Positions 1 through 10,000 are shown, numbered from the stretch's first letter. The stretch: DNA of 64,000 nt from Bacteroides luti (GCF_900128905.1 NZ_FQTV01000001.1:310001-374000); one strand, 5' to 3'. Numbers and translations are program-made. The notes: generated from the letters alone by a model not told the origin.

Positions 1-920
1 ACCTTTGAACTAACCAAAGAAAGCCCTACGAATGTAAGGGTGATAATGGTTAGAAAGAATTTCTCCAGATCTGTCTTGATCAGTCGGGCTTTTATTCCCG
101 CAAAAAGAACTCCGATATAAAGCAATGACCAGGGAGCCAGACTATACCATATAGCTTCAAAATAGAAATAAAACGGTTTCTTATGGTGAAATGAATCTAC
201 CGCTCTGTTTACCGTTTGGTTAAACAAAAGATTGTGCAGATAGGTATATCCACCTTCCATAAAGACTCCAGTAAACCAGATTGCTGAGCCTGCCAGCAGA
301 ATGCACCACGCCTTAACACCCCAGTACCGTCCAAAGGTTTTCAGTTCGCCTTTTACTATCAGGAAAGCGATAACGGACAAGATGGGAATTAATAATCCGA
401 AAGGACCTTTGGTGAAAAGCGCCATAAAGGTATAAAATGGAAACAGATAGCTGCTCCATTTTGTGTCTTTCCCTGTATACATCTGGTAAAAGGTGTACAA
501 AGCCAGCACAATAAACATACACATCAGCATATCCATTCGCAATACGATACCTGCTCCAATAAAATATCCACTTGTTATCAGCATTAATTGTGCAGATAGA
601 CGGCTATTTTGATCAGCTTCCGTTGCAATCCATTTATCCATTACATAGAGCACTACCAAAGCGGGAATTATGGAGAACAGGCCCAGAAAGAGCATACTAT
701 GGGTACCAAATAAGAGCTTACCCAATATTACAATCCACAGATAGAGCGGTGGTTTGTCGGCATACGCTATTCCATGGTTAGTAAAGGTGAAGAAGTTGCC
801 ATAGCGAATGGCTTCATCTGCAATACTGAGGTATTTCAGTTCATTATCCGGTGTGAAATCACGAAAGAATAACAGGGGCAGAAACGCCAGCAATAACAGT
901 AAATATTTATTCGCTTTCAT
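1..920 (-). CDS. ArnT-like membrane glycosyltransferase (PMT/GT83 family), 3' end cut by window
   Basis: The reading frame opens with ATG at 918-920 and stays open to the window edge, so the C-terminus is missing. The first ~300 residues are strongly hydrophobic with many membrane segments. Near the N-terminus there is an acidic loop RDFTPDNE (about residues 20-27) and then ADKPPLYLW (about 50-58), the pattern of ArnT/PMT lipid-linked sugar transferases, where the acidic residues face the periplasm. These enzymes move a sugar from a polyprenyl phosphate to lipid A or another envelope acceptor. The start overlaps the end of the upstream LAB_N gene by 14 bp, so the two are translationally coupled and form one operon with the GT2 gene. 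The actual sugar and acceptor cannot be read from the sequence. Confidence 0.85.
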   Translation of the reverse strand, partial: MKANKYLLLLLAFLPLLFFRDFTPDNELKYLSIADEAIRYGNFFTFTNHGIAYADKPPLYLWIVILGKLLFGTHSMLFLGLFSIIPALVVLYVMDKWIATEADQNSRLSAQLMLITSGYFIGAGIVLRMDMLMCMFIVLALYTFYQMYTGKDTKWSSYLFPFYTFMALFTKGPFGLLIPILSVIAFLIVKGELKTFGRYWGVKAWCILLAGSAIWFTGVFMEGGYTYLHNLLFNQTVNRAVDSFHHKKPFYFYFEAIWYSLAPWSLLYIGVLFAGIKARLIKTDLEKFFLTIITLTFVGLSLVSSK

Positions 921-1542
921 TTAATCGGTATTTGTAGTCTTTTCGTGCTATTATTATATTACGGAAGTAAGCTACAAAACCTACTGCCTGACCTAATATC
1001 AAGACCGGATCTAAACGGAACATTCCATAAGCTATGATTACAAACGAACCTATTAGACTAATTACCCAGAAGCCAATTGGTAGAATAGATTCATTTCTTC
1101 TGGCCGAATAAACCATCTGATATACAAACCGAAGGGTGAATATCACTTGTCCCATGGAGCCAAATATAAGCAGCCACAAAGGCACTTTATCGTTTTTCAG
1201 GAAGGAAGCTATAAACTCATCGGCATTGTTGCATACAAAGATTACGGCTACAACGGGAGTTAACAACATAATGGTGCGCAGCACAGCATGAACCCGCTTC
1301 CAGTCTCCTTTTTCATGCAGGTTCCATATATAAATATAATAGGAAATAAACTGCCCCAGCAAGATGGAGAAATCGTTTCTCATCCATCCATAGATAACCA
1401 GCAGATATGATCCCAGAATACTTAGAATCCAAAAAATAGAAGGAGACAATACTTTCTTGGCCCTTTCAGATAATATCCATTGAAATAAGATACGTGCCGA
1501 AAAGAATGCCTGGGCTAAAAAACCTATAGCATACATTATCAT
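907..1542 (-). CDS. LAB_N domain (lipid A biosynthesis N-terminal-type) membrane protein
   Basis: This is a 211-residue integral membrane protein with two repeated halves. Each has the LAB_N pattern: the first has FSARILFQWILSE (about 15-27) and SILGSYLLVIYG, the second has LRFVYQMVYS and SLIGSFVIIAYG. This Pfam domain is found in small membrane proteins beside polyprenyl-phosphate sugar transferases and is thought to support lipid-linked sugar transfer or flipping; the biochemical role is not settled. It lies 3 bp after the GT2 gene and overlaps the ArnT-like gene by 14 bp, so the three are one operon. A second ATG two codons in (MYAIGF) could be the true start. Confidence 0.85.
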   Translation of the reverse strand: MIMYAIGFLAQAFFSARILFQWILSERAKKVLSPSIFWILSILGSYLLVIYGWMRNDFSILLGQFISYYIYIWNLHEKGDWKRVHAVLRTIMLLTPVVAVIFVCNNADEFIASFLKNDKVPLWLLIFGSMGQVIFTLRFVYQMVYSARRNESILPIGFWVISLIGSFVIIAYGMFRLDPVLILGQAVGFVAYFRNIIIARKDYKYRLNESE

Positions 1543-1545
1543 TGT

Positions 1546-2277
1546 TTACTGCAGATTATTTTCGCCAATATTGTAGTTGATATATCTCTTTTTCATCCAT
1601 CGGTATGCAAAGCAGTCAATGAATGGAGAAATAAGTCTGTTCCATAAATTATATTTTGAAACACCGGCCACACGAGGAAAATGGCGAACCGGAATCTGTT
1701 TTACCTTTCCATTCTGCAACTGAATCAAAGCAGGCAGGAAACGGTGCATACCAGTAAAGAATGGTACTCTCCTTGCATAATCCGTATGCAATACTTTAAG
1801 CGGGCATCCGGTATCGGAAACTCCGTCATGAGTCATCATATTACGGAAACCATTGGCTATTTTCGACTGAATTTTTTTGGAAAAGGTATCTTTACGATTG
1901 GCTCTTATTCCCATCACCATCTCATAGTCCTTGATGTGTTCAAGCAACAAATTGAAATCATCAGGAGTAGTTTGCAAATCGGCATCCATATATCCTAGGT
2001 ATTCAGAACAAACGGAGTCAATTCCGGCTTTAATGGCAGCACTCAATCCCGAATTCTGAACTAAATCCATATAATAGAAATGTTCGTTTCTGTTACATAT
2101 TTCAGTAAGAAGCATTTTGCTGTTATCTTTCGATCCGTCGTTTACAAAAAGTACACATGCCGGATAAATAGATTGTGGTAAGAACTTGCCTAGTTTCTCT
2201 TCTAGAGCGTATATATTGTCTTCCTCGTTATAAACGGGAACAATTATGGTAAACTTATAGTTTGCAGATTTATTCAT
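1546..2277 (-). CDS. GT2 family glycosyltransferase (ArnC/DPM1-like)
   Basis: A 243-residue GT-A fold transferase. It begins FTIIVPVYNEEDNI (about 9-22), has the nucleotide-binding FVNDGSKDNS and the DADLQTTP metal-binding motif (D-x-D at about 98-100), typical of dolichyl- or undecaprenyl-phosphate sugar transferases. There is no C-terminal transmembrane pair as in E. coli ArnC, so it resembles the soluble DPM1 type. It would load a sugar onto a polyprenyl phosphate on the cytoplasmic face. As first gene of the operon with the LAB_N and ArnT-like proteins, it probably makes the donor that the ArnT-like enzyme uses. The 294-bp gap to the divergent response regulator is AT-rich and holds the promoters for both directions. 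Confidence 0.88.
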   Translation of the reverse strand: MNKSANYKFTIIVPVYNEEDNIYALEEKLGKFLPQSIYPACVLFVNDGSKDNSKMLLTEICNRNEHFYYMDLVQNSGLSAAIKAGIDSVCSEYLGYMDADLQTTPDDFNLLLEHIKDYEMVMGIRANRKDTFSKKIQSKIANGFRNMMTHDGVSDTGCPLKVLHTDYARRVPFFTGMHRFLPALIQLQNGKVKQIPVRHFPRVAGVSKYNLWNRLISPFIDCFAYRWMKKRYINYNIGENNLQ

Positions 2278-2558
2278 TTTACAAACTGTTTATGTGGTTT
2301 AAATTAATGTCTGCTTTTCAGAAAATCAAAGATAGCAGATTTTGCAAATTAAGCGCTCAATTTTGTAGAAAATTTGAAGAAATTCTGCAGGATTAATCTA
2401 TTTAACAGAAATAAATAATCTAAATGCTGAGTTTTTTTCTTAATAACAGCCTTATATTCAGAATTTCTACAAAATGTAAACCTTAAATTTGTTAGTTGTG
2501 CTTTTATCTTTTTTATTTATAAAACCATCTCAGTCATAATTATCTTATTTATTTCATT

Positions 2559-2566
2559 TATATTTG
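2559..2566 (+). promoter_or_regulatory. Bacteroides-type -7 box before the response regulator
   Basis: The sequence TATATTTG fits the Bacteroides -7 consensus TAnnTTTG. It ends only 5 bp before the ATG at 2572, so a transcript starting from it would be leaderless or nearly so. I see no good TTTG -33 box at the expected distance, so this is tentative. Confidence 0.35.
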
Positions 2567-2571
2567 TTCCT

Positions 2572-3246
2572 ATGAAGCTATTAATTATTGAAGATGAACG
2601 CGAACTATCGCGCGGGATAGCAACCTATCTTTCCGCAGAGAACTATCTTTGCGAACAGGCTTTTACGTATAATGAAGCCATGGAGAAGATTGGCCTTTAC
2701 TCTTATGATTGCATTTTACTCGACTTAATGCTACCCGGAGGAAACGGACTGGATATTCTTACCGAAATAAAGCGGCAGAATAATCCTGCAGGAGTTATCA
2801 TCATTTCTGCAAAAGATTCACTAGACGACAAAATACGCGGACTAAAGATTGGAGCCGATGATTATCTTCCCAAGCCTTTCCATCTTCCCGAGCTGAGTGT
2901 ACGTATCTATGCAATCATTCGTCGCAGATTGTTTTCAAGCAGTAATATGCTCACCATCAACAACCTTACGATTGATATTCTAAACAAGGAAGTCAAGGTG
3001 AACGAACAGCTTATAGCTCTGACAAAAACCGAATATGAACTTCTTTTATTTCTTATAGGAAACAAAAACAGAGTAGTTTCTAAAAATGCTTTGGCAGAAC
3101 ATCTTAGTGGCGACATGGCAGACATGCTCGATAGTCAGGATTTTATTTATGCGCATATCAAGAACCTAAAAGCTAAACTGGCAGAAGCTGGTTGCCAGGA
3201 TTGTATTAAAAATGTTTATGGAACCGGATATAAATGGATTGAATGA
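2572..3246 (+). CDS. OmpR/PhoB-family response regulator
   Basis: A 224-residue two-component response regulator. The receiver domain (1-115) has the acidic pair E7/D8, the phospho-acceptor D51 in ILLDLMLPG, S79 and the conserved lysine K101 in LPKPF. The C-terminal half (about 125-224) is a winged-helix DNA-binding domain ending with VYGTGYKWIE, the standard OmpR wing. Its stop overlaps the start of the kinase gene by 4 bp, so the pair is co-transcribed. By position it could control the PAP2 phosphatase downstream and the divergent glycosyltransferase operon, in the manner of PmrA; this is inference from gene order only. Confidence 0.93.
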   Translation: MKLLIIEDERELSRGIATYLSAENYLCEQAFTYNEAMEKIGLYSYDCILLDLMLPGGNGLDILTEIKRQNNPAGVIIISAKDSLDDKIRGLKIGADDYLPKPFHLPELSVRIYAIIRRRLFSSSNMLTINNLTIDILNKEVKVNEQLIALTKTEYELLLFLIGNKNRVVSKNALAEHLSGDMADMLDSQDFIYAHIKNLKAKLAEAGCQDCIKNVYGTGYKWIE

Positions 3247-4301
3247 AAAGTCTACTTCAAAAGAGTCTTACCAGGTTTACAATTTGTACAGCGATTATAT
3301 TTATACTCACCACTCCTCTTTTTTACCTGCTCACCAAATACTACTATGCAGAAGATTTAAGAGAAGTTATTGAAGCTGCGAAATTGGGAACTCCTATACC
3401 TCATACAGACTTTGAACGAGATATGTTCGAAGGTATATTATTGCAGTTCGGAATAATAATGGGAGTTTTACTGGTTTCTTTAAGTGTGATGCTGAAAGTA
3501 ATCTCAAAGCAAATATGGGCTCCTTTTGATGATACGCTGAAACGCATTGAACATTTTTCGCTTGAACAAGAATCACTTCCCCTGTTTTTAAGAAGCAATA
3601 TTAAAGAATTTAACCGGCTAAATTCGGTGCTTACCAAACTGATTGAGAAAAACCTGCGTAGTTACAAAATGCAAAAGGAGTTTACTGAAAATGCATCGCA
3701 TGAGCTACAAACTCCTCTGGCTATTTTCCAGACTAAACTTGATTTACTGCTGCAACAGCCCGACTTGTCCGAGCAACAAGCCGACATTGTACAAAGTCTG
3801 TATGAAGTATCCGGACGCTTGGCACGCCTGAATAAAGACCTCCTCTTACTTGCCAAGATAGATAACAGACAGTACACACAAATGGAGATTCTAGATGTTG
3901 TTCAGCTTACAGAGAATATGTTACCCCTTTTAAATGGATTTACTCAGGGTACATCAATCAACGAAGATATTCAGGTGAAATCTCTCACTGTAGAGGCAAA
4001 CAAAACTCTGCTGGAAAGCCTGATTAATAATTTGGTAGTTAATGCTGTAAGACATAATATTGCCAACGGAGAAATCTTTATTACCATAAAACCGGATAAA
4101 CTAATTATAGCCAATACCTCTGCAGAAGGTATGCTCAACAAGGATTTAGTATTCGAACGCTTCAACCGGTCATCTGAGAAAATAAAAGGAAATGGTCTGG
4201 GATTAGCCATAGTAAAGGCTATCTGTAATTTTCACGGATGGAATATTGAATATCAGTATAATGAAAACAGACATGAGTTTATTGTCAGTTTTATTAACTA
4301 G
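3243..4301 (+). CDS. Sensor histidine kinase
   Basis: A 352-residue membrane kinase. Two membrane helices (about 11-32 and 65-86) enclose a very short periplasmic loop of about 30 residues, too small for a classical ligand domain. The HisKA dimerisation helix carries H153 in ENASHELQTPLAIF, with Q where R is usual in HELRTPL. The ATPase domain shows an N box (LINNLVVNAVRHN, about 260-272) and a G2 box (GNGLGLAIVKAIC, about 316-328). It overlaps the response regulator gene by 4 bp. The short sensor loop suggests that it senses the membrane or envelope state rather than a soluble ligand. Confidence 0.92.
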   Translation: MKSLLQKSLTRFTICTAIIFILTTPLFYLLTKYYYAEDLREVIEAAKLGTPIPHTDFERDMFEGILLQFGIIMGVLLVSLSVMLKVISKQIWAPFDDTLKRIEHFSLEQESLPLFLRSNIKEFNRLNSVLTKLIEKNLRSYKMQKEFTENASHELQTPLAIFQTKLDLLLQQPDLSEQQADIVQSLYEVSGRLARLNKDLLLLAKIDNRQYTQMEILDVVQLTENMLPLLNGFTQGTSINEDIQVKSLTVEANKTLLESLINNLVVNAVRHNIANGEIFITIKPDKLIIANTSAEGMLNKDLVFERFNRSSEKIKGNGLGLAIVKAICNFHGWNIEYQYNENRHEFIVSFIN

Positions 4302-4424
4302 AATAAAAACAGAATGATGTATTCCTTTTTTATTAATATATTTTATATTATTTATTCTATCCATAAACCATAAATTCAAATTTTATACAGATTTCACTTG
4401 TTAACTTCGTAACATTCAACAGAG

Positions 4425-5798
4425 ATGCTTATGAAGTTATTTTTTATCTGTTTGCTGTTATTTCTATCTTTTGGAGAATTAGCACAGGCAAACACACCAG
4501 AAAAGATTGGTGAAACTACTATGCAAAAAGGAATGTTGTCTCTTAAAGATATCAATACTGTAAGAGATTATGTTCAGAAATCATCTGTAAACTATAATCA
4601 GATTCTAAATATACAAAACGACAGTATAATCACATCTGCACCAAGAGAGAGTTTTAAAATAAAGCTCGATAGAGTTACTTCGTCACGCACATTCCAGCTG
4701 GTTTATATTGGTGCTCCGCTTATTGCAGGAGGACTAATCGTAAAGTATGGAGACGACCATTTCCGCAGTCTCAGAAATGAATACATACCTACTTTCAGAC
4801 AGCATTATGATGATTACCTTCAGTTTGCACCTGCAGTGGCAATGATTGGCATGAAGATAGGTGGCGTAGAAGGACGAAGCTCATGGTCAAGGATGTTAGC
4901 ATCGGATGCTTTTTCGGCAGCTATTATTGCTGCTGCGGTAAATACCTTGAAGACTACTACTAATGTAATGCGCCCGGATGGCTCAAACAATCATTCGTTT
5001 CCGTCGGGACACACAGCTACAGCATTTATGGCTGCTACCATGATGCACAAGGAATACGGACTAACCCGCAGCCCATGGTACAGCATCGGAGCATATTCTT
5101 TGGCCACAATTACCGGAGTTACCCGTCAGCTGAACAACAAGCATTGGTTAAGCGATATTATGGTTGGTGCCGGAATTGGTATCTTGTCTACAGAATTCGG
5201 ATACTTCCTGGCTGATGTGCTATTCAAGGATAAAGGTATTACCCACTCTTATCTTGAAGAGGAACAGTTCGACCGTTTCCATAACCCATCTTTCTTTGGA
5301 CTGTATCTGGGTGTAAACCTGTTACCCGGTGAGTTTAGTATGCATAATGGAAGCAGCTTATCACTCTCAGCAGGTAGTAATGCCGGACTGGAAGGTGCTT
5401 GGTTTATGAATCCATATCTAGGCTTTGGTGGACGATTTTCTGTTGCCAGCATGGGTGTATTGGTAGATGACGTAGCACAAAACGATAACCTGGATATCTT
5501 TACAGGCTCTGTAGGTCCTTATTTCTCATACCCCATTTCATCCAGATGGTCGGCTGGAAGTAAGCTACTAGCCGGATATAGCCACTTTTCAAAATACACC
5601 CTCTCTTCTTCTACAGCTGAAATTGGGAAAAAAGGAGGTTTAACCTTTGGAACCGGAATTTCAATGAATTATCTGGTGAAACAAAACTTTGGTGTAAGAT
5701 TCTTTGTTGATTACAATCTTTTGCCCTCTCCTGTACCAGGAAACTGTACTATCAAGCATTTACTTACAACAGGAGGATCGGTGAATGTTCAATTCTAG
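4425..5798 (+). CDS. PAP2-family phosphatase fused to a C-terminal outer-membrane beta-barrel-like domain
   Basis: A 457-residue secreted protein with a signal peptide (about 1-21, ending AQA). The middle carries the full PAP2 acid-phosphatase signature: K176xxxxxxR183P, SFPSGHT at 191-197, and R234 through H240xxxD244 in RQLNNKHWLSD. The part after residue 285 is rich in alternating aromatic and polar strands and ends in phenylalanine (NVQF), as outer-membrane barrels do. PAP2 enzymes of this kind remove phosphate from lipid A, undecaprenyl pyrophosphate or phospholipids. It lies 120 bp after the kinase gene and opposite a glycosyltransferase operon, which fits a lipid A or envelope-lipid role, but the substrate is not shown. 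A strong terminator follows. Confidence 0.88.
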   Translation: MLMKLFFICLLLFLSFGELAQANTPEKIGETTMQKGMLSLKDINTVRDYVQKSSVNYNQILNIQNDSIITSAPRESFKIKLDRVTSSRTFQLVYIGAPLIAGGLIVKYGDDHFRSLRNEYIPTFRQHYDDYLQFAPAVAMIGMKIGGVEGRSSWSRMLASDAFSAAIIAAAVNTLKTTTNVMRPDGSNNHSFPSGHTATAFMAATMMHKEYGLTRSPWYSIGAYSLATITGVTRQLNNKHWLSDIMVGAGIGILSTEFGYFLADVLFKDKGITHSYLEEEQFDRFHNPSFFGLYLGVNLLPGEFSMHNGSSLSLSAGSNAGLEGAWFMNPYLGFGGRFSVASMGVLVDDVAQNDNLDIFTGSVGPYFSYPISSRWSAGSKLLAGYSHFSKYTLSSSTAEIGKKGGLTFGTGISMNYLVKQNFGVRFFVDYNLLPSPVPGNCTIKHLLTTGGSVNVQF

Positions 5799-5845
5799 AT
5801 ATAAAATCTCGTTGGTAATCAATGAGTAAACTTCCTAACCAGACC

Positions 5846-5871
5846 AGAGAGAAGGCTTCGGCCTTCTCTCT
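5846..5871 (+). terminator. Rho-independent terminator after the PAP2 gene
   Basis: An 11-bp perfect stem (AGAGAGAAGGC with GCCTTCTCTCT) closes a TTCG tetraloop and is followed by TATTTTTATT. It ends the two-component/PAP2 transcript. Confidence 0.9.
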
Positions 5872-5880
5872 ATTTTTATT

Positions 5881-6445
5881 ATAACGAAGGAGATGCAGTT
5901 CTTTTTGCAAAACTTATTATCGTTCAAATTTTTATTTTTTTTAAAAGATAAAACAAATACATCAGAAGATACTTGTGATGAACGTGCAGCTCCACCCTTT
6001 TAAGCTGTTTACTTCGTTTTTAATCTGTGTAATAGATAATTGTGCAGAACAAGTAACTCCACCCTTCTTTAAAATGTACTATAACAAAATATAGAAATGA
6101 CGAGCTCATCAGTTATCCGTGGCTGTGTACTTTAATATAATAGAATATAGGTTTGTATTCACCAGGTTTTACCGCACGTTTTTTCAACTTTAATATGTAC
6201 TTCTACTGTATATAATAGAAGTAGCCAACATAGCTTTAAGATAAAAATATAATGTTGCAAACAGTAGAAATATTCAGCGCGAGAAATAAAGCAAGAGAGC
6301 TAAAAATACCATATTTGTGGTATTTCATATACTCTATATAACTTATACATTTGTAGCATCGATAAGTATGTACGTTTTTAAACAAAAGTAAGATTTATCT
6401 TGTTTTGTATAAAATAGACCAATTGGATTAATCGGTTAAAAACAG
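5881..6445. other. Non-coding 565-bp gap before the copper efflux operon
   Basis: There is no convincing gene here. It holds two diverged copies of a short element (CAGCTCCACCCTTTT near 5990 and TAACTCCACCCTTCTT near 6053), a hairpin ACTTCTA...TAGAAGT near 6200-6226, and the operon promoter region near its right end. The short repeats look like decayed sequence, not like a known element. Confidence 0.5.
6304..6353 (+). promoter_or_regulatory. Probable promoter and operator of the copper efflux operon
   Basis: A -7 box TACATTTG lies at 6346-6353 and a TTTC at 6322-6325 is 20 bp upstream as a -33 element. A perfect inverted repeat AAATACC-N8-GGTATTT (6304-6325) overlaps the -33 element and is placed where a repressor or activator would bind. 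A start near 6360 would give a leader of about 85 nt before the HYC_CC_PP gene. Confidence 0.55.
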
Positions 6446-6850
6446 ATGCTAAAAAGACTGACTCACATAATAGCTGTTTTACTTTTAATGATAAGTACCA
6501 TAGGTGTACCTATCTCCAGTCATTATTGTGGAGCAAAGCTTGTGTCTGTTTCCATCAGTCATGAAGTAAAATCCTGCTGCAAGGGAATACGAAAATGTAG
6601 CGGTTGCTGCAAAAATGAATCACATTTTTATAAAATTCAAAATGAATATACTCGGGGAGAGATTGCACAAATCAATCCTGATTTTCACCTCAGTTTTCTT
6701 TCGGACTTGTTTTACCTGTATCCTAATATTACAGGGTTAGAGGGAAATATTGATTCTATAACGATTCAATATAAACCCTATATTTCACATTATCACGAAC
6801 CTGTTTTTATTAGTTCAGGAGGAGATCGTGCGCCTCCATTTTTAGCTTAG
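6446..6850 (+). CDS. HYC_CC_PP family secreted protein
   Basis: A 134-residue protein with an N-terminal signal or membrane segment (about 1-24) followed by the signature of this Bacteroidetes family: HYC at 26-28, paired cysteines in KSCCKG and SGCCKN (about 42-55), and a C-terminal APPFLA. Members of the family sit beside heavy-metal efflux genes. The six cysteines in the middle suggest that it binds a soft metal such as copper or silver in the periplasm. It comes first in the operon, 169 bp before the CusA gene; that gap holds a short inverted repeat (AGTTTAG/CTAAACT, 6960-6986). Function beyond the family name is inferred. Confidence 0.8.
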   Translation: MLKRLTHIIAVLLLMISTIGVPISSHYCGAKLVSVSISHEVKSCCKGIRKCSGCCKNESHFYKIQNEYTRGEIAQINPDFHLSFLSDLFYLYPNITGLEGNIDSITIQYKPYISHYHEPVFISSGGDRAPPFLA

Positions 6851-7019
6851 ACTAGTTATTACCGTACCATACAAATCACTTATTATCAATTACTTTAATT
6901 AATGAGGAGTTGTATAATAAAAAATGCAATTTGTTTTTGGTATTACGAAATTTACTATTAGTTTAGTCCTATATACTGGCTAAACTGATAATTGGTGAAT
7001 TATATAAATAACAAGAAAT

Positions 7020-10000
7020 ATGCTAAATAAAATAATCAACTATTTTCTTAAAAACAGGCTTGTTACATCAATTCTATTAATTGTTATCATAGTCTGGGGA
7101 CTAGCTACTGCTCCGTTTAACTGGCACGGAGGTTTACTTCCGCGTAATCCTGTGGCAGTAGATGCCATTCCCGATGTAGGCGATAATCAGCAGATTGTTG
7201 CAACAGAATGGATGGGAAGGTCACCAAAGGATATTCAGGATCAGATAACTTATCCTTTAACAACATCACTTTTAGGCATTCCGGGCGTTAAAACCATACG
7301 TAGCACCTCTATGTTTGGAATGTCATTTATCTACATTATATTTAATGATAATGTGGAGTTCTACTGGAGTCGTTCACGTATTCTTGAGAAATTAAATTCA
7401 TTGCCTGCAGGTACGTTGCCCGAAGGTGTTCAGCCTACACTAGGACCCGATGCTACAGCGTTGGGACAAATATTCTGGTACACGCTCGAAGGCCGTGATC
7501 CTAAAACAGGAAAACCGACCGGAGGATGGGATCCTCAGGAGTTACGTACCATTCAGGATTATTATGTAAAATACTCTCTGTCGAGTGCCGAAGGTGTATC
7601 TGAAGTTGCCTCCGTGGGAGGTTATGTGAAGGAGTTTCAGGTAGATCTGAATCCTGAGGCCATGCGATCGTTTGGCGTATCTGTAATGGACGTTATGGAT
7701 GCGGTTAAGAAGAGTAATCTCGATATTGGAGCCGAAACCATTGAAATTAACAAGGTTGAATACCTGATCAGGGGATTAGGATATATAAAGAACCTATCCG
7801 ATCTTGAAAATGCTGCTATTACTTCGCGAAATGGTGTTCCAGTCAGAATAAAAGATGTGGCAACCGTTAACTACGGTCCGGCTACTCGTCGCGGAGGGTT
7901 GGACAAGGAAGGTATGGAAGCAGTTGGTGCTGTTGTAGTGGCAAGATATGGTTCTAATCCGATGGATGTTATCAATAATGTAAAAGCCAAGATTAAAGAG
8001 ACAGAGGCCGGTATGCCTCAGAAGGTTCTACCCGATGGAAGAGTATCGAAAGTTACGGTTGTTCCGTTCTATGACCGCACCCAACTTATAAAAGAGACTA
8101 TTGGAACGTTGGAAAGTGCTTTAGATCATGAAATCCTAATCTGTATCATCGTTGTTATTGTACTGGTTATAAATCTACGTGCATCCATTGTTATTGCCGG
8201 TATGCTGCCTTTAGCTGTATTAAGTACTTTTATTATTATGAGTAATCTGGGTATCGAAGCCAACATTGTTGCTCTATCTGGTATTGCCATTGCTATTGGT
8301 GTTATGGTAGATGTAGGTGTGGTATTTATGGAGAATGTAGTGAGGCACCTCAATTTCCCGGAGAATAGAGGAAAAGCATACGGAGAGTATCTTGTATCAC
8401 TGATCTATACCTCCGTAACAGAAGTATCCGGAGCTATCAGTACGGCAATGCTTACTACCATCATCAGCTTTATTCCGGTGTTTGCTATGCAGGCTCAAGA
8501 GGGAAAAATGTTCCATCCATTGGCTTATACCAAAACGTTTGCATTGGTTTCGGCCTTTATCTTGGGACTCGTTTTGCTGCCTACCCTTGCCTACTGGATA
8601 TTCTCTTTGCGCATACCCAAACACGGCTATCGCAAAGTAGCCAATATATTACTTATTGTAGCAGGCATATTGTTGTTTGCTTTCAGTGGTTCAATTCCGG
8701 CATTAGCGCTGACTGCCATTGGAGTAAATAATCTGCTCGCTTATAAATGGAAACAGGAAAAGAAGCATTATCCCAACTACATAAATATAGGGATTACATT
8801 GCTTACTACAGTCTATTTCCTATCGTCGGAATGGCTTCCTTTGGGGCCACAGAATGGAATTCTGCTCAATATGCTGTTTGTGGCAGGCATAATAACCGTA
8901 ATCCTTACTATGCTCTGGTCGCTGGTTATTTATTACGAGAAGATTCTCCGCTGGTGCCTTGCCAACAGATGGAAATTTATGGCTATACCTATCTTCACCC
9001 TGCTGTTTGGCTCGGTAATATGGATAGGGTTCGATAAAACATTTGGTTTTGTGGCCAAAGGGTTCGAAACAGTAGGTTGGAATACCTTCAGGAAAACCAC
9101 TTTCTGGAGTAGTGCCAGCAAAGAGTTTCCAGGTATAGGAAAAGAGTTTATGCCTAGTCTGGATGAAGGTTCTTATCTGTTGATGCCTACCAGCATGCCA
9201 CACTCGGGTGTAGAGCAGAATCTTCAGAACATTGAAAAGCTGGACAGGCGATTAAAAGGTATTCCTGAAGTAGAACTGGCTGTAGGCAAATGGGGACGTG
9301 CAAATTCGGCTCTCGACCCTGCTCCCATTCAAATGTACGAGAATACAATTAATTATCGTCCGGAGTATATGCTGAATGAAGACGGACAGCGGGAACGATT
9401 TAAAGTGGACAGAAAAGGGCGGTTTGTGCTCTTAGGTGGCAAAACATACGATCCTGAGAAAGAATTCAGAGTTATTCCCAGGGATAGTCTGATACCTTAC
9501 AGATACGGAGAATATTACCGTCAATGGCGTCCTGAGATAAAAAATAAAAATGATATCTGGAATGAAATAGTGAAGGTAACCAATCTTCCCGGACTAACCT
9601 CTGCACCCAAGCTACAGCCTATTGCCACGCGTATGGTGATGCTTTCCACCGGAATGCGAGCCCCTATGGGACTGAAAATCTATGGTCCGGATCTGGAATC
9701 CATTGAGAAAGCCGGAAAGGCAATGGAACAGGCTTTGAAAAAAGTTCCTTCCGTACTGCCAGCCTCTGTTTTTTATGATCGTGCTGTGGGTGCTCCATAT
9801 CTGGAGATAAAGCTGAACCGGGAAAATATGGCTCGGTATGGCGTTAAGGTTTCCGATTTACAGGAGGTTATTGGTGCTGCCGTAGGTGGAATGAAGCTTT
9901 CTACCTCCGTCGAAGGTCGGGAACGCTTCCCTATCCGCTTACGTTATGCCCGAGAATTGAGAGATAATCCTGAATCTTTGGGACAGATATTGATTCCAGT

